A program made the translations under genes and the position numbers. Below, piece after piece: positions 1 through 12,731 of a stretch of 64,000 bases of DNA. The notes beneath the pieces are model-generated. The model did not search any database, was not told the DNA's origin, and saw only the letters and a list, made by a program, of their open reading frames with translations. The DNA comes from Trebouxia sp. TZW2008 (Eukaryota > Chlorophyta > Trebouxiophyceae > Trebouxiales > Trebouxiaceae), in the NCBI GenBank assembly GCA_002118135.1, contig BDIU01000063.1, positions 310,439 through 374,438 on the forward strand, in the 5' to 3' direction. Each line of letters opens with the position of its first letter. The stretch's first letter is position 1.

Positions 1-395
1 TAGCAGGGCTGCCACCACCTCCACATGCCCCATCTCAGCAGCAAAGTGCAGAGCTGTCTGGCGGCTGCTGCAAACACTGCACACATTTGCCTTCTGCTGA
101 ATCAACATCTTGACCAGGGCCAGCCAGCCTGCACCAAACAAGCAAAACGCCTTAAATGCGCATGATTGAGGTTGGGCAGCTATAACAATGACCCAGACTG
201 CGTAAGCCAGCAGCATCCAGCAGGGCTGGCACCACCTCCTCCACATGACCCATCTCAGCAGCAAAGTGCAGCTCTGTCTGCCTGCTGCTGCAGGTGCTGC
301 ACACGTTTCCTTCTGCTGAATCAGCATCTTGACTAAGACCAGCCAGCCTGCACCAAACAGGCAAAGTGTTTTGAACGCAGTGTATGACCCTGTCA
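1..395 (-). repeat. Tandem duplicate of a terminal ankyrin exon, one copy frameshifted
   Basis: Bases 1-170 and about 212-395 are two copies of the same acceptor, exon and upstream intron. The copy at 128-1 is in frame with the ankyrin gene. The copy starting at the equivalent acceptor (347) has lost one base near 309 (TTTGCC became TTTCC), so its ankyrin repeat is out of frame. It is best read as a dead exon copy within the last intron seen here. Confidence 0.75.
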
Positions 396-3300
396 GCTGG
401 ACAGCGGTAATGATGGTCCAAGCTGGATGAGCTTACTGTTTGCACGCTGCGCTGCAAGTGTGCATTCATATGCCATTTGTAAATCAATCAAAGCGCACGC
501 TGGTGCCTGTCTGTCTGCTGCTGCCAACTGAGTGCAGTATTGCCAGCTGAGTCCAATTCCTCTTTGTGAATTCACATGCCAGCTTGGCGAGCACTGGCAG
601 CATGAGCACCACGTCTTGCCAACATGCAAAGGTAAACAAAAACTAGCATCGATGCAGCTGTGATGTCTGACAGGCACTGCAAGCATGGCCCCTGCTGTAT
701 GCCTGAAGAGGCGGGAAATAGTAGGTCAGCAAGGCTGTGTTAGATGTGCCAGGGAGCTGCATTTTGGGTATGTCCATACCTCCAGCACAAAGCATGCTGA
801 AGGCAGGTTGTTATGCATGAACAAATACCTGACTCCAGCATGCTTTTTGCTGCATGTATGAATGCGCCCAGGAAACAGCTGCCTAGGACATCAAACACAG
901 CCTTGCTGATTCAGATGGGGTTCCTACCCATGCAATAATCCTCGGTCTCCTACCGCTGAATCACACAAAATACAGCCTGGCCTCCGCTGGCGCAAGAAGC
1001 AATGTGCAAGGCTGTGCACAACAGCCTGGCTCAAGCATATTCTTTGCTGCTTGTATGCATTGCCAAAAGCAGCTCCCAGGCACGTCAAATACAGCCTTCT
1101 TGACTGGCTAATGATGCAAGACCTCGTTTTGCTTCCTCTAACAAGTGATGTCATAGCAACACTAAGAAGTGATGTCATAGCAACACTTGAGGCTGCTGCA
1201 TGTTTCATATAGCCTGAAATGACATGACACCCTGACTCCAAGCTGAGCGGGCAGCAATCTGCAGAGAGACAGCATTTGCCGCTGCATGTTTCATGTAGCA
1301 TGAGAAACGAGAGCCAAACTCCCACCTGAGCGAGCAGCAATGTGCAGAGCCGTGCAACCAGCAGCATTGGTAGACTCTAGCTGTGCTCCTTCCTTCAGCA
1401 GACACTGCACAGCCTCAATGTGGCCGCCCTCTGCTGCCACATGCCAGGCTGTGTTGCCGTCATTGTCTGTCACCTCCAGGCTGCAGCCCTGCTCGCTGTC
1501 TGGTGTCAGTAGGTAGTCCATGGCTGCACACGCCCCGCCTGAGGCACCAGAAACAGAATTGACTTGCGCAACACCTTATCTTTTGAGTGGCAAACGGGCC
1601 AGGGAGTCAAAACCAGCATTAAGCTCAACTTGCCAGATTGATGCTCCATGCACGTTGGCCATGATCTGCAGGCTACAGAGAGGCAAGTGATGCAGAGAGA
1701 TGCCAAAGAGCTTCTCAGCCTTGGCCAGCGGTACTGCTTGCCTTGAAAGCAAAGCCATTTGTCATCAATACCTCTGGTTGTCAGGCCAACCTGTCAAAGC
1801 AAACTCTACCTTGGACATCCCCGACAGTCCATGCAAACAGAAACAAAAAGCTTTGGTCGCCTTGCCGGACATACATCATCGATTCCTCATGCGCAGCATC
1901 AGGCAAGACAGCTTTGCCGTCAAGGCAGCGAAGATCATATAGAGCTCAAGCTAGCAGATTGCCAGAAAGTAGCACAGGCAGAGGGCTGTTACCAAGGGCA
2001 GCATAGTGCAGGCAGTCCCTGCCCTGTAGCGTCCTATCACTAGGGTCAGCACCCAAGTTCTGCAGCTCATTGATGATCTCCAGGCAGCCTCCCTGGCAGG
2101 CGCTGTGCAGGACTGATGACCCTGCATGATCCTGAGCCATGGGATCACACCCTGCTTGCAGCAGTGGCCTGAAGGGGCCGATGTGGCCCCCCTCAGCTGC
2201 ACACTGCAGGGCTGTGTATCCCCTTGCGTCCACCAGATGGACATTGGCTCCTGCCTCTATCAGTCTCTCAACCATCTGTAGGGCAAAAGAAAGACAGTCA
2301 GAGCATGGTCTTGGGCCAGGCGGGGTCACACCCTGCTTGCAGCAGGGGCCTGAAGGGGCCTATGTGACCCCCCTCAGCTGCACACTGCAGGGCTGTGTAG
2401 CCTCGTGCATCCACAAGATGCGCATTGGCTCCTGCCTCTATCAGTCTCTCCACCATCTGCGTAGCAAGCTCGCAGATGCTCAGAGCTTGTAACGGCTTGG
2501 CGTGCAGTTGGTTGTGAAGGTTGCAGCAGTGTAGGCCAACTTTGTGCCCACAAGGGCTGATGCAACTGCATGCATGCTTAGTTCTGCATTCTGTTCTGCA
2601 CTCTGCCAGTATTGCAACACCAACAGATCTGCTGCTGTGCTGGCCACAGCTGCCGCTTCTTAGCAGGGGTAGAGGACATGCACATGAAGGCTGTGCAGCC
2701 ACTTGCTTCAATCTATCTCTCCCTACAACACCTGTGCTGCCAGTTGCTTCAATCTATCTCTCCCTACAACACCTGTGCTGCCAGTTGCTTCAATCTATCT
2801 CTCTCTAGAACACCTGTGCTGCCAATGCATCAAACAGCAGAAATGGCAAACATGCGCCTCTCACCGTTATGGTTGATGCTGCATCAAGCTGCTGCAATCA
2901 AGCAGCAGCAAACCAAAACCAAGCTGCGACAAGCAACCAGCAGCACCCCATAAACAATGCAGCACATGACTCTCTGCAAAATGACAACCTCGTTGGTGGT
3001 TCTTGCACAATGCAATGCACAGAAAATGCATGACTCTACCAAGTGCCACATACCTGTCGATGCCCATTGCGTGCTGCAATGTGCAGTGCTGAGCTGCCAA
3101 GTGACCCATGCAACGCTGTCAAGCCAGCCTGCATGTCCAGGGCAAAGCCCGCCAGCAGCAGCTTGTCCATGACCTGATGGTAGCCATGCCGAGCTGCCAA
3201 GTGACCAGGAGACATGCCCTGCTTGTCATAGCTGGACACGTTGCAGCCTGCTATGACCAGCTTAGCCACTACGTCTAGGTGGCCGCCTTCTGCCGCGTGG

Positions 3301-6300
3301 TGGAGGGCTGCAGAACAAACATGGATTGGGTGGGTGGCTTGTCGATTATGATAATTATATACATGTCGAGGCAAATGCTAGGTGGGTGTGGCTCAAGGCT
3401 TGAGCAATGGCAAACTTTGTTGTGAAGGCATAAAGGCACTTCAAACTGCTCAAGCACCAGAAGACATGGCACTGTACAAATAGCACTCTAGGTACAAAGG
3501 CTGAATGTTTGTCCATTTGTGATGCAGCACATTCACACATTTTGGCAAGGCCGAGATATGTTTGACTGGTTTTCGATAGCGGCATGAACACAGTAGTGGC
3601 TCAAAGCAGTAATGCCGTGCTGCCAGGAAACAGCTGTACCTGTCCAGCCATTGGCATCAGCCAAATCCACATTAGCACTTTTTGACCAGAGCTCCATGAC
3701 CACACCATCGTGACCCAGTGCTGTGGCATGATGCAATGGCGTGCAGCCAGCATTATCCAAAGCATCAACCTCAATCCTAGGTACCCGGCATAGCTGGTTT
3801 ACGATGACAGCATGCCCCTGATGCGCTGCCATGTGCAGTGCTGTCAAGCCCTGCACAAACAGTCAAATACTCTGCATCAAAGACTGCGCCAGAGTCTGGT
3901 GCATGGCTGCATTCAAAGTGGTTCTGGAGTGTGGCATTAGCCCACACAAGCAGTGGTCCACGCTGTCAATGAACAGAGGGCACTGGCAACTGGGGTAGAT
4001 CGTGCAGTGATGACATGACCCTCTGTGCATGCCTCTATGTGTGCAGATGACGCTGAATCAACACTGTCAGGCAGGCAGGCAAAATTCTTGATGTAATGAC
4101 TGCATATTTTCCCAAGAAACTGTCCAGCCATCAACAAGTCCTGACTCAGACATACCACAAGCAACAAGGATGCAACAGTGCGTATGCTTCTTGCTTCCAG
4201 CGGTGTATCTGAGTCAGGACGTTTTGATTGAAGGATGCAGTCAAAATGCAGTGGTGGTTCTAAACTGCATTGTCATTACAAATGAGAGCGTCGCCATTTC
4301 CAATGTCTGCTAACAAAGAAGGTCCTGTGCAAGAACACAACAATATCAAGCCAAAGGTGAATGTTGCCTGACCTGACTATTGCGGGCTGTGACATCACAT
4401 GCACCAGCCGCCAGCAGCAGGTCTGACACTGCAAGGTGGCCATAGAAGGCCGCCAGATGCAGAGCAGTGGCGCCATGGAAGTTGACAGGCTGCACAAAGG
4501 GCCCAGACTGGGGCAGGGGCTTGGCGCCCCCTTGGGGGTCCAGCATGGGTAGGGACCCAGCAATGGCTACAAAGTCGTCAGCCCACAGAATGGGGGATTG
4601 GCTTTGGGCAGGGTCCTGTGAAAGGGCTTTCCCGCCATGAGCCATGTTCTCAAGTTCCCTGCGCATGCCAAGGGAGATCTATGCTGCTGGGCTTTTGTGA
4701 GTTACACCTGTTTAAAGGTAGCTGTTGTATCTGTTGTACATGCAGGAACAGGTGATGAGTGTGCGTAGAAGAAATCCTGTCTAGTCAGACAAGCTGTCTT
4801 TAGGCTTCATTGCAAGGACGTGTGAATTCAGCCATTGCTATGGCATCATATCGTTGCATGTGCTTCTAATTGTACGGGATAGCACACATCCCAGGCACAG
4901 GCATGAGCAGCATGCCCCAACGGCAATGCAGGGGCCATACATCTGCATCTTGCAGCTTTGAAACTTGCTAGATTCAATCAGCATCACGCTAACTGACTAA
5001 GAAAGAGCCGTCGGCATGGGCCTCCTTGCTTGATCGCCGGAAGCTTATTATGTGACATGACACCCATGGACAGCACCAAAGTGTACTGCTGCCGTCCGCT
5101 GCTGTCAGGTCACATGCCAACCTTCTGACAGCTAAGCAAGGAAATCATGGACAGGTGTTAAAAGGGAGACAGTCTCAAGCCTGACATGCTCAAATCAATA
5201 AAACCTTGCTGACATGCACCTTGCCTTTAGAGCAGCCACCGGAGCTGCTGCTGACTACACAAGCTCTGGTTATGAGGCTGAATGGCATAGGTTTTCATGT
5301 TTTGGATTTTGCCCTCAAGTACTGCCAGCCCTGCTCAAGCTGGAGTCTATGACTGCTCCAGATTGAGCAGAAGCTAGCAATATCGGCATGTGCGTTCTTG
5401 CATGCCAGCAAAATGCCAGGTCCCGTGACTCTCAACAAGATTGCTCATGCAACACAAGCTTGACACAGTGGACAGCTACGTCAATGGCAGCAAAATCTGG
5501 TGACGTTATACAATGTACATTGCAAGTATGGAGACTGTGTTGACACATGAGCAATTCATTGAACAAGGTTTGCTGCAGTCAGCACTTTGTCAACAGAAGT
5601 ACCTGAAGTCTGCCTGCAGTGCTTTTGTGAAGTCACAGCCACCCAGCAGGAGCTGCTGCACAACATCCACACGCCCAGCAGCAGCTGCAACATGCAGAGG
5701 CGCTCTGCCAAAGCCGTCCTCCATATCCAGCATCTGCTTGCCAACAAATGCATGCTTTACATGCACAGGCACTGCATCAGGTGCAGCAGCCTGTGTATTG
5801 CTATTGACAGGAGCCGCGTGATGCATCTGGGCAGGCAGAAACTGTGGTGGAACACTGGCTGGAAAGGGTATCCCAAATTCCTGTAGCCTCTGCCTCATTT
5901 GGGGCATAGCCATACCAAGAGAATTGAACATTGCATCTGAGCTGGCAAGGGCTGCTGCTGGAAAATGCCCTGAGCCCCAGCTGCCCTGAGGTACAGCTCG
6001 TTGCGAGTCATCCCCGCCAAAGCCGTTCTGCATCCCAAAGGGATGTTGCTGACGAGAAACAACATCAGCCTCTGATTCACTTGAGCTATCGCTACTGTCC
6101 ACAACCTCGCTGATGTCGCTTGAATTGCTACTGCAAGTGCTGTCTCGGCTGCTACCTTCCTTTGCCAACTGCTGTAGCATCTGCGGCGTGTTGACCAGTG
6201 TTGTGGGCGCTGAGCGCTTCTTGCTGTTCACTCTGGACCCTGAGCTTGGCTCCTCAGTCAATGCCTGTGGAGGGGGCTCTTCTGCGTCTGGCCCTCTGGC

Positions 6301-7806
6301 CTGTGCCCTGCTGGCTCGCTGTACCTGGGCCTGCAAGGACTCCCCAGGATGCAGGGGCCAGATCATGAGAGGGGCAGATTGAGCGCCCATCTGACCCCAT
6401 CTAGCAGCTGCTTTCCTGGCTTCTGCGTCAGCGTCAAGGGCAGAGGCTGGTTGGATGGGTTGCTGAGGGGTTGCAATTGGTCTGCCTGAAGTGGTTGGGG
6501 GTGGGGGCTGTGATGAGGGGGCCGCGCCTCTGCTGGCACCATCGTCCCGCTTTATGCGTCTGTATATGCGCCTAGGTGCTTGCTGCAAAACAGAAGACAA
6601 ATTCAGGGCCGCATGCAGTGTGCAGCTGAAGTAAATGCACAAAAGGCTGCAGATAGGGGCAGTCGTCACTGAACCTCAGTGCCAAATGCTGCTTGTGCAG
6701 AGCTGCCGTTCTTCAGGTGCTCAAGTTGCACATGCAGCTGATTATTGTTCATTCAAACACAAAATGATTACAGGAAAGTTTGTTTTGTACAAAACATGCC
6801 TCCTCATTGCAATGCAATTGCAGCATGTCGTTCAGGCTGTGGGTCGAGCATCCCACCTGCATTTGTGGCGCTTGCTTGATGGGCCAGTCAGCAATTGCAG
6901 TGAAGTACGGCAGCCGCTGAGGCCCATTGCTGCTAGAGGGAACACTGTCCTCGTCTGACTCTGCGCCAAACATGCAGTCCTCTGCTTCTTCAAAGCTCAG
7001 GCTTTTCAGGTTGTCAAAGCCACTGGCTGCTCCTGGGAAGGAATTTGATGCTGCAGCCATGAGGTTGCCAAAGTTTGGCTGTGGCCCATTTGAATGACTT
7101 GAGCTTGAGGCGTTTTGCAAGCCAGGGAGTGTGGACCTGCAGGGGGAATAAGATGCAAACCAGTCATATCAGAATGCCATTTGGGGCCAGGGCTTGTTCA
7201 GCCCTTGACTGAATTGGTTCCTCCAGAGAAGTACACAAGACATTGAGCAAATTACACCACATCAAAGACATGTACAATCATGTGCCTCGAATTAGATGCT
7301 GTCAATACTTTGGACACGAGCTGATAAGCTGTTGCATATATAGTATGCGCATTCTGCCCGCAACAATTGGCACAAGAGTCGAACAAGTTTTGCATATGCA
7401 ATATGCTTCTTGCTGATGCTGTATGTGCATTGGCGATGCTGAAAATGCCAGCAACAGTTCAAAATGGAGCGAGCTTGGACAGTGCTCAAATGAAGTCACA
7501 CCTAGCCCAGGAAGTTGAAGAATCCAGGTCATTGAGTTGTTGGCCAGAGTGCCTGCTGATTTTGAGCATTGCTGGCACTTCACCGCCAGCTGATTGCTTC
7601 CACTGCTTCCCAAATGTTGCTGTCAGAGCAGGAGCCCAATTGGCGTCAACAAACCTGTCCCAACTGTCCTGCATATTGCGCACAACTTCCTCACAAGACA
7701 GGCAGGACACAGCTTGTTTTCGCAAAAAGGGCTTGTGTTTGAGCAGCAGAATTGTGAGCTGCATCAGGCCCGCACCTTTGCAGGCTGTGAATATGGCGTC
7801 AGTCTG
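1..7806 (-). CDS. Ankyrin-repeat protein (3' end beyond the window)
   Basis: A protein with a long low-complexity N-terminal half followed by ankyrin repeats, which are protein-binding scaffolds; the partner is unknown. Exons on the minus strand: 7806-7502, 7136-6857, 6582-5603, 4658-4373, 3850-3640, 3307-3054, 2278-1993, 1523-1326 and 128-1. Every junction is GT-AG and keeps the frame. The 6582-5603 exon is rich in Ser, Pro, Gln and Ala with a basic patch (RRIYRRIKR) and ends in the first repeat (APLHVAAAAGRVDVVQQLL). The later exons each add one to three repeats, for example TALHHAAEGGHLDVVAKL. No catalytic domain is visible, and the C-terminus lies off the left edge. The N-terminus is uncertain: an in-frame ATG at 7764 is the simplest start, but the CpG-rich DNA at 8340-8480 suggests a further 5' exon. 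Several exons have decayed duplicate copies in the introns (separate entries). Confidence 0.8.
975..1345 (-). repeat. Repeated copies of an exon end plus 5' splice site
   Basis: The real exon ends at 1326 with coding for ALHIAARS followed by the donor. Similar segments recur downstream in the same intron at about 1262-1237 (reads SLQIAARSAW) and 1015-975 (reads ALHIASCA). Both are degenerate and neither is needed for the gene model. Confidence 0.55.
2318..2456 (-). repeat. Truncated duplicate of the 2278-1993 ankyrin exon
   Basis: It has its own acceptor and codes for MVERLIEAGANAHLVDARGY and onward, almost identical to the exon at 2278-1993. It loses homology after LLQAGCDP and reaches a stop with no donor. 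If included it would truncate the protein, so it is probably a pseudo-exon or a poison exon. Confidence 0.7.
2703..2825 (+). repeat. 41-bp tandem repeat, three units
   Basis: Three head-to-tail 41-bp units (2703-2743, 2744-2784, 2785-2825). The first two are identical and the third has small changes. They lie in an intron of the ankyrin gene. Confidence 0.9.
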
Positions 7807-9213
7807 CTGCAGTGCTCGCACATGTATGGGCTGTGCTGGCCGCTGTGTACTGCATGGTTATGTGACTGGGGTGTCCAAGCTTTACTGTGACCACTGTCTG
7901 TCATGCCCAGGCAGCATGCTGTACTACACAGTGGTGGAGCATGTCTCTGCAGGGCACAAGGTATGACTTACAGGAAAGAAGGCTCAACAAAAGCCAGCGT
8001 CTGTAGGTGCTTGACCATACACAGCACTAGACAGCATAGGTGCAACTCTGGTTGCATGATGAATGACAGTGGACCATGCAATCGATCACCACACTGATAC
8101 ACTGGACTCAGGTCAGTGCAAACACTACAAGTCGACTACGCGGGGCGTTTACCAATAACACGACATGGGGAACCAGGTGGTTGGCAACTGGACTCGCTCA
8201 CAACATCAAATCTGCACTGTGCATGCTGCAAGGTGATCGCAAATCACCTGAACACAATAGGGCAGCCAATAACAGACCGCACAGCATCAATATGCTGTGT
8301 TCACAGCGTTTCCCACAAGAATCGAGCTTGACTCGCGTGTATCTCGTATAGTATCGGCGCGCCCGCGAGCAAAGCAGATCAATAGCACTTTTTGCACTGC
8401 GTCGAGTACTTGCAAGCTGCCTCCTGTTGACAACGACCGCGACTATTGTGGCGTCAGTGCGCAGGCTTCCGGCTAAAGGGCCTCGCTAAACCCGTGATGA
8501 TCAGGGCACCCCCTGGCAATAGCCCCTGCATGCCAAGTTGAACCTTGATGGGTCAATGTTGCTGCTCTGACATGTCAACTTTCCTCTGTTGCCGGAACAT
8601 GCAGCATCCTGAAGCTCACTGTGTTAACACACGGTGCATACAGTGCACACAGGGCAAAGAATCAGGAGAGCAACACACTGCTTGTCTGGTGACGAGTACC
8701 TGAAAATGCTGCATGCAGCCGGTGCTACACATTGTGATGATACCAGATGCAAGTGTGACAGTAACAACAGTACGATAGGACAGTGTAGAAGTCTCCTGTT
8801 TACAAATATGATCGACGTAACATAGTGGCGTGACAAGGTCAAACAGTGATGACCTGCAGGAATCAGAAACAAAACAATGACTCAGAACCTTCAGGCTTTG
8901 AAAATTTATTGCTGAGTCATAAGCAGAAAGAGTATGTAGACAATTATCAGCAGCGTCCAAAAGAACTACGAAAACAAGTTGCAGAAGCAATACACATGTT
9001 TAAAATTGACGCTCTTGCATCAGTAAATGAGTTCAAGACTCACACTCTTCGATACTATTGCTGACCACACATGTCAGCGTGGTGATACCTGTAGGCCTGG
9101 AAAGGACGTACTGTGCATCATGAGAGACAAGGGCAGGTTGTGCATGACTAAGATTGCACCGCACTACCAGCTGAGTTTTGCACTGGCATGGACTATGGTC
9201 AGCGATGCGCTTC
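7807..9213. other. Intergenic stretch, 5' of the ankyrin gene and 3' of the 321-aa gene
   Basis: No gene can be modelled with confidence. Positions 8340-8480 are CpG-rich and probably mark the ankyrin promoter. Candidate ankyrin first exons begin at minus-strand ATGs at 8018 and 8287, but I could not choose between them. Positions 8846-9064 hold a plus-strand 72-codon open frame that is clearly more AT-rich than its surroundings and codes for a lysine-rich helical stretch (HKQKEYVDNYQQRPKELRKQ); its origin is unknown. Confidence 0.5.
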
Positions 9214-10574
9214 CTATGACAGACATCGATCAGCAACCTTCTGCTTTTTGGAAACAGGTCCAGCAGCGTCTGAAGTCTGCAAAAGTTCCTGTGTTTCATC
9301 TGCCTCACGTGAGACTGCTGACAGCCTGGATGGTTGCCTGGTGTTAGCTTGCAAAGGCCTTTTAAGCCGTACATCTGGTAAGCAGCTGTCTTCTGACTGT
9401 CCCTCTTCATCGCTTGGCAAAGAAGATGGCTGAGCATCGGCCACCATCTGGCCATCAGGTTGTGATTGCTCTCTTGCATGTTGAGCATTGACTGAAGCAG
9501 TCATGTGACTGGCTGCAGGCTGTGCTTGAGCTGAGGAGAGCATGTTCACAAGGCGCTCGGCTGCGTGCTCATGCGCATCCAAGGCATTATGATCAGGCAC
9601 TGTCACATTCAGGGCAGGCGTATTTGACGCCACTGCTACAGCCCCAAGGGGTAGGGTTGAAGGTGATGCTGAAGCACTCCGCTGCACATTTTGTCTTGGA
9701 CGAGAGCTGCTTCTTGGCTTGACAATTGCAAAGGGGAACTTGGGTACCTCAGGATCCACATCATGAAGCTTTGGGCTGCTGGTTGGTCCTACAATTTTTC
9801 AAACGCTTCTTGACAGTACTGGATGCATGCTGGAATGATATGAATAGCAAACAGGGTTTGCAACTCGAAGTTGCTCCCAGCACATAGTATGTTGCCTCAT
9901 TTGATGCCAGGTGTTCAGTTGTGACAGGTAGTGTTTGTACTGTATTACCTGCAGCATCACTGGTTGAGGGCCTAAGTCTAGACTTTGCTGTCATATGTGG
10001 CACAGAGGCATGTTCCTGAAATGCTGCCTGATGTTGTGAAGCAACCACTGGCTGCCCATGTGCATGCTGGGCCAGTCTGTCACTAGCCAGACCTTGTTGC
10101 TGGCGCAGATTGGTCACACGTGGAGCTGTAAATATCAAGTCATGTGTGAGTGTTGCTGCTTGGCATAGGCGTACGCTCAAACCAGAGCACAACATGAAAA
10201 GTGCCGTTATTGCAGGAATACCTCGTGATTTTGAGACGCCCCTGCTGATTTCTGCAGATGCGCACTGGGCTAGGTGGCAGTTGTGACCAAGAGCTTGCAG
10301 CTCTGCACAGACCAGGCACACCTTGTGCAAAAGATCAGAAGCTGCTGCAGACGCATATGACTGTACTTTTGATCAAGTCTAAGCGCAGGCCATCCGACTC
10401 AGCTTCTGTACCACAGGCCATCTGCAGGTACAGACCGTCTATTGCGACGTATTTGAACTCGTACTTCATGGCACAGAAATGGAGCTGACAGCTGACCTGC
10501 ACCATGACAGGCCGCAGCTCCTCAACGAGTTGTTGCACAGAAGCCCAACTGTCTGCCAATTTTTGACTTGTCAT
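9214..10574 (-). CDS. Unrecognised 321-aa protein, probably nuclear
   Basis: Exons 10574-10497, 10421-10367, 10302-10222, 10125-9949 and 9788-9214. All introns are GT-AG and the total closes in frame at a TAG (9214). The start is the first ATG in the CpG-rich 5' zone. The protein opens with a short predicted helix (SWASVQQLVEELRPVM) and continues through a Cys/His-containing patch. The second half is disordered and rich in Ser, Ala, Pro and Gln, with VDPEVPKFPFAIVKP as its only ordered-looking motif. It ends near a basic KKQK that could be a nuclear signal. I recognise no family. The second exon, only 55 bp, is the least certain. The gene lies tail-to-head with the ankyrin gene and is divergent from the weak gene at 11072. 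Confidence 0.6.
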
Positions 10575-11071
10575 AGCGCGTATAGCAAAGCCTTTTCTCA
10601 ACGATCGGGCCCGCAAATTCTGACTTCGTCAAGAAACTACCAAACTCTACGACTCCCGTCACTCGCAACGCTGCGCCAACGAATGTTTCGAGGTTGGATG
10701 AGAAAGTGTAGCGAGATCAATTGCTACGACGTTTTGTCTTCTTCTGCAACTTCCTGTCGGCCCCTCAAAATTAGTCATAGTTGATGTGGGGCACAGCCTG
10801 TCGTTTCGATTCCCGCACGTTTGTCACGCCTACAAAAATGGCGTCAAGGCAGAGCACTGCGTCTGACACATCCATTTGCCCTAGTATTTTCGGCGTTTTG
10901 GCTTTCTATTGCAGCCGCGTCAAGTACAGCTATTTGCCTTCACAGCCGCCGTACGGGAACGAGCGTTGAGCGCTGACCCTTTTGCTCCGGAGGTCTGCAG
11001 CAGATCACAAGCAGAGAGCCGCTGAGATACTCGGGACCCTTACAAGCAGCGTGTTTCATCGCAGCGCCATC
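10575..11071. promoter_or_regulatory. CpG-rich divergent promoter region
   Basis: CpG-rich DNA lies between the minus-strand ATG at 10574 and the plus-strand candidate ATG at 11072, in contrast to the CpG-poor flanks. No specific element can be named. A short plus-strand frame from 10838 (starts MASRQSTASDTSIC) is open but stops without a convincing continuation. Confidence 0.45.
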
Positions 11072-11566
11072 ATGATGCAGCGCGTCCGGTTCTGCAAGAC
11101 AAATAAGATCGAAGATGCAGTGGCAGAAAGTGGTTTCGAGGAAGAGCTGGAAGTGGATTCTGTGCCCAGATCTGTGCGACAGCAGGGTCTAGCACTGCTC
11201 GTGTCCCTGCAGCAAACACCGCAGCTCAGAGGACACACCTTGCACATGGAGGCGCCCCTAGGCAGCAGCACGATTTGGCGACCTCTGCAGGAAGTAAGGG
11301 TGATCCCAACAGGGGTGATCAATGTAAAAGCAGTCAGAGGTATGCATTGATCATGTGCAGCCTATGCTCAGTCAAGGCCTTGGCGTTGGGCTTGTGCATG
11401 TCACCTGTGTCCTTGTCTTTGTCAATAAGGAGACGTCACCTGATTTATCTCCAGAAAGTCACCATTGTTTATGTGTGCTGCTTGCCAGGACAGCAAAATG
11501 GTGTTGATGGGACCCTGTCAAGCGCTGCCAGCTTGCACACAATCAAGGTGGTCGCGGCATACATGA
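11072..11566 (+). CDS. Possible small gene of unknown function
   Basis: A candidate two-exon frame: 11072-11293 (starts MMQRVRFCKTNKIEDAV) spliced to 11489-11566, about 99 aa. Support is limited to CpG-rich 5' DNA, an acidic Glu-rich stretch that looks like protein, a plausible GTAAGG donor and a frame that stays open to a TGA. The exon-2 start DSKMVLMGP faintly resembles the end of a ubiquitin-like fold, but I would not assign that. It could be non-coding. Confidence 0.3.
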
Positions 11567-12731
11567 CTCACCATAATTGTCTTCAGGCTATGCTGCATCT
11601 GCAATCTGCACAGTGCACAATGTACACATGCAGTGTTACAAGTGTTTGATGGTGACTCTTCAGTCTGCATGCAGACTGCGCCGTCCCGAGCATCACCCGG
11701 ACCTCTGATGTACCGTAGAACAAGCAATGGCAGAACCAAGCTTGATGTACTCAAACAGGTGCCTTTGGAGCTGTCTTGAGCGACATGAAGGGGAAATGAA
11801 CGCTTGAAACATAAAGGCATTGAGAGAGTGAATTTCCAATTTCGTGAGATTGTGTGCGTAGTTTAGCATGCTGGCATTTGGTCTTTGCAAGAGCACTGTA
11901 TCTGCATTCTGTCCTGCTTCCCTCCCTGCTTTACCCCCTGCTTGCCCCCCTGCTTACCCTTCAGTGCAGCTACACAAGACACTGCAGCTACACAAGATCC
12001 AGACAAAATGCAAATTACTGCAACGACACCATCTGAACTTCTCGCTGTATAGGTGATAGCTGTTTGTGAGCAACTAGCAGATTGCAGCTCTTGAAATGAG
12101 CACTCAACGGTGCATTTGCATGCCAGACACACTTACTGGCTTGGGTCTACATGTAAAGTGACTTTCTTCACAAGATGTCCAGATTTGTGATGCCACCGGT
12201 TTATTCTGTGTGTTGACAGTGCTGATGCGTTGCAATTGGTCGAGGAAATCAATGTTAACAATGTTGCAGTCCATGCAGCATGCATGCTAGGCAATGCCTG
12301 ACACTGAACAACTGATGAACATTGAACATGACTCATGCAAAACAAGCAAGCCATGCGGCGACGTTCCATACCATGCTGTGCCAGTCATCTGAACACATCA
12401 TGCATCATGTCCGGTCCTAGTGTTACAGGATGCACACACTAGACCCTGATTCCGTGTTAACCAGTCCGGACTACCCATTGACAACCCAGTACTGTAATTT
12501 GCTCAATGACAGTTTTGCATTGCCAAAGCGTGATTCTTGCTGCCCAGTCGAGCTAGCATTCGAAACATTCAAGCATGCGATTTCTACTGTTGTGAAGCCT
12601 TGTGGAACGTCTTTTTTTGTGACGCGGGCGAAACACGTTTGTCGAAGTTTGAGAGGGGGAGTCGTCAAAAACTATTCAGCATACCGCTAGCCTGCTGATA
12701 ACACTTTGTCAGGCCCTGCATCTTGCGATCT
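11567..12731. other. Intergenic stretch upstream of SPCS2
   Basis: No convincing exon on either strand. CpG density rises at about 12540-12700, marking the likely SPCS2 promoter and leader. Confidence 0.5.

Noticed and set aside
7367..7966. 199-codon plus-strand open frame
   Set aside because: It lies opposite the ankyrin exon at 7806-7502, whose frame splices correctly to the next exon. The plus-strand product is Cys/Ser-rich shadow sequence.
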